Shown: in pieces, positions 1-6,801 of the stretch
How positions within the stretch are numbered: position 1 is the stretch's first letter
How the letters are laid out: each line of letters opens with the position of its first letter
Source of the DNA: Taklimakanibacter sp050246735
GTDB taxonomy: Bacteria; Pseudomonadota; Alphaproteobacteria; Rhizobiales; Aestuariivirgaceae
Length of the DNA stretch: 64,000 nt
Assembly (NCBI GenBank): GCA_050246735.1
Contig: JBFWVM010000001.1
Location: forward strand, 248,001 to 312,000
Reading direction: 5' to 3'
Translations under genes and position numbers: made by a program
Notes under the pieces: generated by a model
What the model saw: the letters and a program-made list of their open reading frames with translations, nothing else
Told to the model about the DNA's origin: nothing
Database searches by the model: none

Positions 1-699
1 CTTTCGGGGGGGCAACAACAGCGCGTGGCCGTGGCGCGGGCGCTGATCTACAAGCCGAAGATCGTTCTCATGGATGAGCCTCTGGGCGCTCTCGACAAGA
101 AGCTGCGCGAGGAAATGCAGCTCGAGATCAAGCGCCTTCACCATCAGCTCGGGCTCACGGTCGTCTATGTCACGCACGACCAATCGGAGGCGCTGACGAT
201 GTCGGATCGCATCGCGGTGTTTCATGACGGCGAATTGCAGCAGGTGGCGGCCCCTGAAGACCTTTACGAGCGTCCGGCAAACTTCTTCGTCGCTCAGTTC
301 ATCGGCGAAAACAACGCGCTGGCGGGCGTCGTCGAAAAGGTCGAGGGCGCGCATTGCCGGGTAAGGCTCGATCGTGGAAGAGGCGACGCCGTCACGGCCA
401 TCCCGGTCGGAGTCAGGGCAGGCGATGCCGTGACGGTCGCGATCCGCCCGGAAAATGTGATCATGGCCGAGGCGGCCGAGCCGTACTCCAATTCCGTGAC
501 CGGAAGGGTAGAGGAGTTGATCTATCTCGGAGATCACCTGCGCGTCCGCTTCAGCGTTCCGGGACAGAGCGACTTCTTCGCCAAGGTCTCGAAACATCAA
601 ACCGAGCTGCGCGTCCGCCAGGGCGAAACGATCAGGCTGGGCTGGAACGCCGAAAGCGCGCGGGCCTTCCCCGTCACATTGCAGGAGCATTCATCATGA
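1..699 (+). CDS. ABC transporter ATP-binding protein, C-terminal part (MalK/UgpC/PotA class)
   Basis: This is the nucleotide-binding subunit of an importer, cut by the window edge; the frame is open from base 1. Visible are the end of the ABC signature (LSGGQQQR at the very start), Walker B with its catalytic Glu (IVLMDEP), the D-loop (GALD) and the H-loop His (VYVTHDQ). A TOBE/OB-fold regulatory domain of the sugar/polyamine CUT1 or POPT subfamily follows in the last 100 or so residues. The Walker A region lies outside. The stop overlaps the next start as ATGA, so the importer and the CoA-pathway genes are translationally coupled, and the imported compound is probably the substrate of that pathway. 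Sugar, polyol, polyamine or organic-acid import cannot be told apart without the permease and binding-protein genes upstream. Confidence 0.93.
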   Translation, partial: LSGGQQQRVAVARALIYKPKIVLMDEPLGALDKKLREEMQLEIKRLHHQLGLTVVYVTHDQSEALTMSDRIAVFHDGELQQVAAPEDLYERPANFFVAQFIGENNALAGVVEKVEGAHCRVRLDRGRGDAVTAIPVGVRAGDAVTVAIRPENVIMAEAAEPYSNSVTGRVEELIYLGDHLRVRFSVPGQSDFFAKVSKHQTELRVRQGETIRLGWNAESARAFPVTLQEHSS

Positions 700-1502
700 G
701 CGGGCAGATCTCCGGCACCCCCGCAGGCGCGGACAATCTCGTCGTCCGGTCCACACCGGCTCCAGGCGTGTTGCTGGTTCGCCTCAATCGACCGAGCAAG
801 CGTAACGCCCTGACCGTGCCGTTGCTCGCTCAGCTTGCCGATTCGCTTGAAGGCGCCGACCAGGACGAAGGCATCGGAGCCGTCGTCATCACGGGCGATG
901 CGAAGGCGTTCAGTGCGGGATCGGACATTGGCGAGCAGCATCGGCATGGCGTGGGCCACGTCTTTTCGGAGGCGCGGCTTTCCCATTGGAAAAGGATCGA
1001 GCGTGCGAAGAAGCCGACCATTGCGGCCGTGAACGGCTATGCATTCGGGGGTGGATGCGAGCTCATGATGCTGTTCGATTTCGCGATCGCCGGCGATGAT
1101 GCCGTCTTCGCGATGCCCGAGACCGGCCTTGGCGTGTTTCCCGGAGACGGTGGCACGCAGCGCCTGCCACGCGCCATCGGTGCAGGCGCAGCCAAACGCA
1201 TGATCCTGACCGGTGAGCGCGTCGATGCCGGCAAGGCGCTCGCGCTCGGTCTGGTCACGGAAGTCGTGCCGAGCGGCCAGGCCATAGACCGTGCGGTGGA
1301 GGTGGCCGCGGGTATTGCATCAAAGAATCGTCTTGCAGTGGCGATGGCCATGGACGCGATCGATCGTGGCATTCGGCTGTCGCTCGAGGAGGGTCTCGAA
1401 CTCGAGCAGCGGAATCTTGCGAAGGTCTTCGAGGAGGATGGCTGGAAGGAGGGGATGGCGGCCTTCGTCGAGAAGACTCTGCCGGTCCGGGAGCCTCGCT
1501 GA
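696..1502 (+). CDS. Enoyl-CoA hydratase/isomerase (crotonase) family protein
   Basis: A 268-residue cytoplasmic crotonase-fold enzyme acting on acyl-CoA thioesters. The first oxyanion-hole segment is SAGSDI. The second, GGGCEL, carries Glu122, and MPETGLG carries Glu142. These match the two catalytic glutamates of classical enoyl-CoA hydratase, with the same 20-residue spacing, so true hydration of a 2-enoyl-CoA is plausible. CaiD-like crotonobetainyl-CoA hydratases have the same layout and cannot be excluded. I chose the ATG at 696 rather than longer in-frame starts because AGGAG lies just upstream, the start overlaps the transporter stop as ATGA, and the family starts here. It is the second gene of a tightly coupled operon with two CoA-transferases. 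Confidence 0.9.
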   Translation: MSGQISGTPAGADNLVVRSTPAPGVLLVRLNRPSKRNALTVPLLAQLADSLEGADQDEGIGAVVITGDAKAFSAGSDIGEQHRHGVGHVFSEARLSHWKRIERAKKPTIAAVNGYAFGGGCELMMLFDFAIAGDDAVFAMPETGLGVFPGDGGTQRLPRAIGAGAAKRMILTGERVDAGKALALGLVTEVVPSGQAIDRAVEVAAGIASKNRLAVAMAMDAIDRGIRLSLEEGLELEQRNLAKVFEEDGWKEGMAAFVEKTLPVREPR

Positions 1503-3097
1503 TGGAGAAATTGATTACGGCCGAACAGGCGGCACGGCTGGTTCCCGACGGCGCCACCATTTCGATCCCCGGGAACGCCAGCATGCTGGTCGTCGATCGC
1601 CTGCTCGCTGCGCTGGAGGAGCGGTTCCTCGCGGAAGGGCGTCCGCAGGGATTGACCGCCTATCTGCCCTGCAATGCAGGCCTGGGACCGGGAACGGGAG
1701 TTGACCGCTTTGCCCATAAGGGGCTGCTGAAGCGCTATATCGCTTCGGCGTTCCCGATCCATGACGGCTCACCCCTGGCCAGGATGATTCTCGATAGCGA
1801 GATCGAAGCGTACAATTTTCCCATGGGTGTGCTTTATGCGCTGCTGCGGGATGCGGCCGCAGGACGTCCGGGGCTGCTGACGGAGGTCGGCAAGGGAACC
1901 TATGTGGATCCGGCGATGGGTGGCGGCCGAATGAACGCCGCCACGCGCGAGGATCTGGTCATGCGTCTGTCGCTGGACAAGGACTACCTGTTCTACAAGG
2001 CGCCGGCGATCGACGTGACTTTCCTGAAGGCGACCACGGCCGACGAGAAGGCCAATCTCGGCTTCGAGAGGGAACCCCTGACCTTGGGCGCACTGTCATT
2101 GGCGCTGGCGGCGAAGAACAACGGCGGCATCGTTGTCGCCCAGGTCGAGCGCATTGCGGCACGCGGCAGTATCCACCCCAAAAATGTCGTGGTCCCGGGG
2201 AATCTGGTCGATGCCGTCGTGCTTGCGCCGGACGCGCCGCAGTCGTCAACCGGGCGCTACGAGCCCGCCATTACCGGCGAAACGCGCGCGGTGCTGCCGC
2301 GACAGCGTCTCGATGATCCGGCGACGCGCGCCATCATGTTTGCCGCCGCCGCGCGCCTCAGGCGCGGCTGGACGGTCAATCTGGGCGTCGGAACACCGGC
2401 CAACCTGCCCATCCTGCTTGCCGAATCCGGCCTTCTCGACGAGTTGACTCTGAGCACGGAACACGGCGGCATCAATGGCTTTCCCAATCCGCTGCCGCTC
2501 TTTGGTGCGCACACAAATCCGGAAGCCATCCTCGATCCTCCGTCGGTTTTCGACATGTATGACGGCGGGGGGCTCGACGCGACACTGCTTGGCATGGCGC
2601 AGGCCGATGCGGAAGGAAACGTCAATGTCAGCCGCTTCGCCGGGCGTCTCATGGGATGCGGCGGATTCATTGACATCACCCACCGCACGCGGACGATCCT
2701 TTTCTGTGGGACGTTGACCGCCGGCGGTACCGCCCACGCGATGATCGCGCAGGGCTTGAGCGTCACCCGGGAGGGCCGCGTTCGCAAATTGGTCAAGGCG
2801 GTCGATCACCTGACCTTCAACGGGCGGCAGGCGCTCGAGCGGGGACAAAATGTGTTCCTGGTGACGGAACGCGGAGTTTTCCAACTCGACCGCCGCGGAT
2901 GGCTTCTCGTCGAGGTCGTTGCCGGCATCGATCCTCAGCGCGACATTGCCGCCCAGATCGAGTTCGAATTTCGTGCAGTACCTTCGCTGCGCGTCAACGA
3001 TGCGCCGTTGACCCCGGTCGGGGTGGAGCAGACGCGGCGCTGGATAGAGGCCAGAGGGTTTGCCGAAGTCGATTCATCCCTGGAGCATCGGGCATGA
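1502..3097 (+). CDS. Family I CoA-transferase, fused alpha-beta (acetate CoA-transferase/YdiF-like)
   Basis: A 531-residue fused CoA-transferase, the usual size for single-chain enzymes joining the AtoD-like and AtoA-like halves. The N-terminal half opens with the typical LITAEQAARLVPDGATIS segment. In the second half STEHGGINGFP corresponds to the S-E-N-G active-site motif, with Glu320 as the residue expected to form the glutamyl-CoA thioester. Such enzymes move CoA between acetyl-CoA, or another acyl-CoA, and a carboxylate. The ATG shares one base with the preceding stop, so it is coupled to the crotonase. Its role here is probably to activate the imported acid or to release an end product. 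The acyl specificity cannot be read from the sequence. Confidence 0.9.
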   Translation: MEKLITAEQAARLVPDGATISIPGNASMLVVDRLLAALEERFLAEGRPQGLTAYLPCNAGLGPGTGVDRFAHKGLLKRYIASAFPIHDGSPLARMILDSEIEAYNFPMGVLYALLRDAAAGRPGLLTEVGKGTYVDPAMGGGRMNAATREDLVMRLSLDKDYLFYKAPAIDVTFLKATTADEKANLGFEREPLTLGALSLALAAKNNGGIVVAQVERIAARGSIHPKNVVVPGNLVDAVVLAPDAPQSSTGRYEPAITGETRAVLPRQRLDDPATRAIMFAAAARLRRGWTVNLGVGTPANLPILLAESGLLDELTLSTEHGGINGFPNPLPLFGAHTNPEAILDPPSVFDMYDGGGLDATLLGMAQADAEGNVNVSRFAGRLMGCGGFIDITHRTRTILFCGTLTAGGTAHAMIAQGLSVTREGRVRKLVKAVDHLTFNGRQALERGQNVFLVTERGVFQLDRRGWLLVEVVAGIDPQRDIAAQIEFEFRAVPSLRVNDAPLTPVGVEQTRRWIEARGFAEVDSSLEHRA

Positions 3098-4356
3098 CCC
3101 CGAAAGGCGGCGATGGTGCGTTTGCCGGCTGGGGACTGAAGGTCGTCAGTTTCTGCCATTACCTGCAGGGGCCGGCTTGCAGCCAGTATCTGGCGGACAT
3201 GGGCGCCGACGTCATCAAGGTGGAGCCTATTTCGGGGGCCTTCGAGCGTCACTGGTCCGGTGGCAACTCCTATGTGAATGGCGTCAGCATGTTCTCTCTG
3301 GCGGTCAATCGCAACAAGCGCAGCATCGCGCTGAACCTGAAGGACGAACGGGGCAAGGCAATCGCTCTGGACCTGGTGCGGCGTGCCGATGTCCTGGTTG
3401 AAAACTATCGCACCGGGGTCATGGATCGGCTTGGGCTGGGCTTCGAGACCGTCAAATCGATCAATCCGAGGATCGTTTATGCATCAGCTTCCGGGCTGGG
3501 CAGGGACGGACCGGACGCTTCGCGCCCTGGCCAGGACCTGCTCATGCAGGCACGCTCCGGGCTGGCCGCGGTCACGGGCGGGGGGGACTGCGCTCCCGTG
3601 GCGGTTGGAGCCGCGATTGTCGACCAGCATGGCGGCGCGCTCCTGGCGATGGGGATACTCGCGGCATACATCAACATGCTCCGCACGGGCCTGGGGACGC
3701 GGGTGGAGTCCAATCTCTTCTCGGCGGCGATCGACCTGCAGGTCGAGGCGCTCACCAAATACTTCGCGGCTCCCAACAGGCGCGGGCGGCTGAAGCGCGG
3801 GCGCAACGTCGGCAGTTGGTATCATGATGCGCCTTATGGCGTCTACCGGCTCCAGGACGCCAGCATAGCATTGTCGATGAACGATCCGAACAACCTGGCG
3901 GATGCGCTGGACAGTGCCGAGCTGCGCTCCCTGAGCGGCTTGGACCGTTATGAACATCGCGAGAAATACGCCACCGCGGTTGCGGCCATCCTTGAGAAGA
4001 TGCAGTTTGCCGACGTGGCGGGCGTCTTCAATGCCCACAAGATATGGTTTCAGCGCATTCAGGACTACGAGGATCTCCTGCAAGATCAGCAAGCTCTTCA
4101 TAACAGCGTGTTCGAGGAGATCGATGTGAAGGGAACCAGGACGACATTGATCACCCATCCACTGCGATATGACGGGAAGGTGCCGAAAACACGGACGATG
4201 CCGCTTGACCCCGGATCCGACAGTATTGCGATACTGGACGAGCTTGGGTATTCGAAGGACGATCAGGAGAGTCTCATCCGGGAGAAAGTGGTGGGTGTAC
4301 CCGCATCCCGTCCGGAAGGCAGTAAGCCACGATCCTCTACGACCGGTCCGTCATGA
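3094..4356 (+). CDS. Family III CoA-transferase (CaiB/BaiF)
   Basis: A 420-residue CaiB/BaiF-type CoA-transferase. The family signature near the N-terminus is clear (GLKVVSF, then QYLADMGADVIKVEP). The catalytic Asp is predicted at residue 148 in RPGQDLLMQA. Family III enzymes transfer CoA directly between two carboxylates, with examples acting on carnitine/crotonobetaine, oxalate/formate and succinate/aromatic acids. ATG 3094 is chosen over upstream in-frame codons because it makes the ATGA overlap with the stop of the family I enzyme and matches the family length. Two mechanistically different CoA-transferases side by side with a hydratase suggest activation of a charged or polar acid by CoA exchange rather than by ATP. 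The acid is unknown; carnitine-type compounds are one candidate. Confidence 0.9.
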   Translation: MTPKGGDGAFAGWGLKVVSFCHYLQGPACSQYLADMGADVIKVEPISGAFERHWSGGNSYVNGVSMFSLAVNRNKRSIALNLKDERGKAIALDLVRRADVLVENYRTGVMDRLGLGFETVKSINPRIVYASASGLGRDGPDASRPGQDLLMQARSGLAAVTGGGDCAPVAVGAAIVDQHGGALLAMGILAAYINMLRTGLGTRVESNLFSAAIDLQVEALTKYFAAPNRRGRLKRGRNVGSWYHDAPYGVYRLQDASIALSMNDPNNLADALDSAELRSLSGLDRYEHREKYATAVAAILEKMQFADVAGVFNAHKIWFQRIQDYEDLLQDQQALHNSVFEEIDVKGTRTTLITHPLRYDGKVPKTRTMPLDPGSDSIAILDELGYSKDDQESLIREKVVGVPASRPEGSKPRSSTTGPS

Positions 4357-5426
4357 ACGAAGACCCAGTGGACGAGCGTCCGACCATCACATCGAGGGGA
4401 ACGCTGAAAGACGTCGCCCAGCTGGCGAACGTGTCCGTCAGCACGGCCTCACGCGCCCTTTCCGGAGCGGGCCTGGTCCGCGCCAGGACCGAGAAGCTCG
4501 TGAAGGATGCCGCCGCCGCGCTGCAGTACAGGCCGAACACTCTGGCCCGCGGCCTGAAGACGCAGCGGTCACGGCTGATCGGCGTGCTCGTGCACAACCT
4601 CATGGCCACGTCCTATCGTCTTCTTGCGGAAACTGCGCAGCAACGGTTTGCCGCTGCGGGTTTCCAGGTGATCTTGGGCATCACCGGCGACAATCCGGTC
4701 GAGGAGGCGCGTTTCCTGACCTCGATCGAGGATTTTCGCGTCGAAGGGCTTATCATCGTACCGACGGGCCAGAACAGCGAGTTGCTGTCGCGGGTGACAA
4801 GAATAGGTATCCCCATCGTGGCTGCAATTCGATCTCATCCTGAGGTCGAGCTGGAAACCATTCTGCAGGCGGATGCCGAGGGCGCGTATGTGGCCACCAA
4901 ATACCTCATTGAGCTCGGTCACCGGCGCATTGGCTGCATCGCCGGGCGCGACGATACGACGTCGGGCCGCGAACGCAAGGCGGGCTACCGGCGGGCCTTC
5001 CAGGAAGCCGGCCTCGACATCGATCCGTCGCTGATCGTATCGGGTCCTTATGCGCCGGAAACCGGAACGCGGGGCTGCGAGGAGCTGATGGCGCTGCCTG
5101 TGCCGCCGACCGCGCTTTTCGTGACGAATCATGAAGCCTCCATGGGAGTCATCAAGACACTGGCGGAGATGGGCAAGCGGATTCCGGATGAATTGTCGCT
5201 CATTTGCTACGAAGACATTCCGTGGCTGAAATGGCAGAAACCCGCCGTGAGCATCGTCGACAACAATGCTGAGGCCATAGCCAATCTTGCTGTCGATGCG
5301 CTGATGCGCGTCGTTGTAGACAAAGGGGCGCCTCGCGATGAGGCTCCCCGGCCGAATCTGCGCGTCGAAGCACGTCTGCAGTTGCGCGATTCCTGCGCGC
5401 CGCCGAAGACGGATGGGTGGCGCTAG
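4353..5426 (+). CDS. LacI-family transcriptional regulator
   Basis: A 357-residue LacI/GalR repressor. Residues 15-40 hold the helix-turn-helix (LKDVAQLANVSVSTASRALS) and the hinge helix follows; the rest is a type I periplasmic-binding-protein fold for the effector. The start overlaps the CoA-transferase stop (ATGA), so the regulator is translated from the operon it probably controls and autoregulation is likely. The operator should lie upstream of the operon, outside the window. No clear LacI-type palindrome was seen in the 75 bases between this gene and the MaoC gene. The effector is unknown, presumably the imported compound or a CoA intermediate. Confidence 0.93.
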   Translation: MNEDPVDERPTITSRGTLKDVAQLANVSVSTASRALSGAGLVRARTEKLVKDAAAALQYRPNTLARGLKTQRSRLIGVLVHNLMATSYRLLAETAQQRFAAAGFQVILGITGDNPVEEARFLTSIEDFRVEGLIIVPTGQNSELLSRVTRIGIPIVAAIRSHPEVELETILQADAEGAYVATKYLIELGHRRIGCIAGRDDTTSGRERKAGYRRAFQEAGLDIDPSLIVSGPYAPETGTRGCEELMALPVPPTALFVTNHEASMGVIKTLAEMGKRIPDELSLICYEDIPWLKWQKPAVSIVDNNAEAIANLAVDALMRVVVDKGAPRDEAPRPNLRVEARLQLRDSCAPPKTDGWR

Positions 5427-5501
5427 TCCCAGGCGACCGGTTTTCGTCCGGTCCCGGCGAGTTCGCAATTGGCCGTTCGACAGACAAGGGAGGCATGGAT
5501 T

Positions 5502-5969
5502 TTGACGGACAAGCTCTATTTTGAGGACCTGGTGCCGGGCACCGAATATTTCAGCCGTGGAAGAACCATAACCGGCGCTGACATTCGCCTTTTCATAGGC
5601 GCAACCGGCGATGACCATCCTCATCACACCGATGCGGAATATTGCAAGCGCCATCCTGTTTTTGACCGGCCCTGCGCACAGGGCGTCCTGGTGCTGAGCG
5701 TCTCGGATGCGTTCTTCGCGTCCGAAATCGGGTTGCGGCTCGCATTCAGCCTGAACTACGGGCACGACCGGATCAGATATCTGAAACCAGTCTACGACGG
5801 AGACACTGTCCGCTCGGAGATGAGGCTGATGGAATGCCGATCGCGTGATGAGGTTTGGGGATCGGTGACCGTGCGCTGCCACGTACTCAATCAGATGGAC
5901 GAAATCGTGTTGATAAACCATCAGGTGGTGCTTGTTGGCCGCCGCCCGACAGCGGGAGCAGGCGCGTGA
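5502..5969 (+). CDS. MaoC-like hot-dog dehydratase
   Basis: A 155-residue single hot-dog-fold protein of the MaoC/R-specific enoyl-CoA hydratase family. The hydratase-2 motif appears as GATGDDHPHH, with Asp37 and His42 as the likely catalytic pair; the usual Asn between them is His. The frame is open from TTG 5469, but TTG 5502 is preferred: AAGGGAGG at 5486-5493 lies eight bases ahead and the protein then begins MTDKLYFEDL like its relatives. It is the last gene in the direction of the CoA-transferase operon, so that pathway may carry two hydratases of different fold. Its last 83 bases overlap the converging DUF1194 gene, which may mark a recombination junction. Confidence 0.85.
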   Translation: MTDKLYFEDLVPGTEYFSRGRTITGADIRLFIGATGDDHPHHTDAEYCKRHPVFDRPCAQGVLVLSVSDAFFASEIGLRLAFSLNYGHDRIRYLKPVYDGDTVRSEMRLMECRSRDEVWGSVTVRCHVLNQMDEIVLINHQVVLVGRRPTAGAGA

Positions 5970-6660
5970 CCCGCGGACGGTATTCGATTTCGCGCAGGAG
6001 CTTGCGGCGCATGGCTTCGCCGAAATCCTCATAGGCCTTCACCGCCATCACGAAGCTCCCGGGACCGCTTTGCACGTTGCCGCGATAGTAGTCGGCAAGG
6101 TCGGCGACCTCGTTCTCGATGGCGAGCCCGTTGATCACCACGCCGCGACCGACCGCCATGGCGCGGGCCTGGCCGACGAGGACGGTGAAGTCGCGCGCGA
6201 CAGACTCGCGCCCGTCGCCCGAGACATCGACGACCTCCCGTACTGCTTCGATGTTGTTCGCCTCGAGGCTGCGCAAGGCGCTGGCGATGCCTTCACCGAT
6301 GGCGGTCGCGCCAGTCTGCCGGCGCGGGAAAGCCTCGACATTGCGGGCGAATTTCTCGGCGTCGCCGTCCGACGCGATGATGAACCAGCCGGTCGTGTCC
6401 TTGGGCACCTGCGGCTCCGCCCAGACCAGCAGATTGACCGCGATCGCCCCGGCCGGCCCCGAGCGGATCGCCCGGCGCACGGCCGGGTCGCGGAAGCTCG
6501 ACGCGATACCCGCAAGCTGAAGCTTGTATTCCGCGTCGTCGACGCTGCCCGAGGCGTCGACCGCGAGCACGAGCTCGAGATCCACAATGGAACCGGCGGC
6601 CCGGCTTTCGGGAGCCAGGCTCAACCCGAGGAGCAGCATCATCATCAGCAGCCGGCGCAT
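5887..6660 (-). CDS. DUF1194 secreted von Willebrand factor A-domain protein
   Basis: A 257-residue exported protein with a cleavable signal peptide (MRRLLMMMLLLGLSLAPESRA). A single VWA domain follows, recognised by the MIDAS motif DASGSVD near residue 35 and by later conserved SGDG residues. DUF1194 proteins are common in Hyphomicrobiales; their role is not established and a calcium- or magnesium-dependent adhesion or scaffold role is only inferred. The conserved part appears to end at about LLREIEYR. The last 29 or so residues are encoded antisense to the end of the MaoC gene and look like read-through into foreign sequence. It diverges from the dehydrogenase gene at 6802 across 141 bases. 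Confidence 0.85.
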   Translation of the reverse strand: MRRLLMMMLLLGLSLAPESRAAGSIVDLELVLAVDASGSVDDAEYKLQLAGIASSFRDPAVRRAIRSGPAGAIAVNLLVWAEPQVPKDTTGWFIIASDGDAEKFARNVEAFPRRQTGATAIGEGIASALRSLEANNIEAVREVVDVSGDGRESVARDFTVLVGQARAMAVGRGVVINGLAIENEVADLADYYRGNVQSGPGSFVMAVKAYEDFGEAMRRKLLREIEYRPRVTRLLPLSGGGQQAPPDGLSTRFRPSD

Positions 6661-6801
6661 CGTCCAGCGAGCCTACAGGCTGCGCGCAGCTCGGGGCAGG
6701 GTTGAAAACTTCTCACCGGCGAAACCCGGCGCCGCCGTTGCGAGGCTCCCCCGCATTCGCTAGAAGCCTCGGGATTATCCCCGTCTTTTCAAGGAAATCC
6801 C

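Noticed and set aside
6741..6771. CGAGGCT/AGCCTCG hairpin in the dehydrogenase leader as a glycine or other riboswitch
   Set aside because: Only a 7-pair stem with a 17-base loop is visible and none of the conserved riboswitch core was recognised; it is noted only as a leader hairpin.
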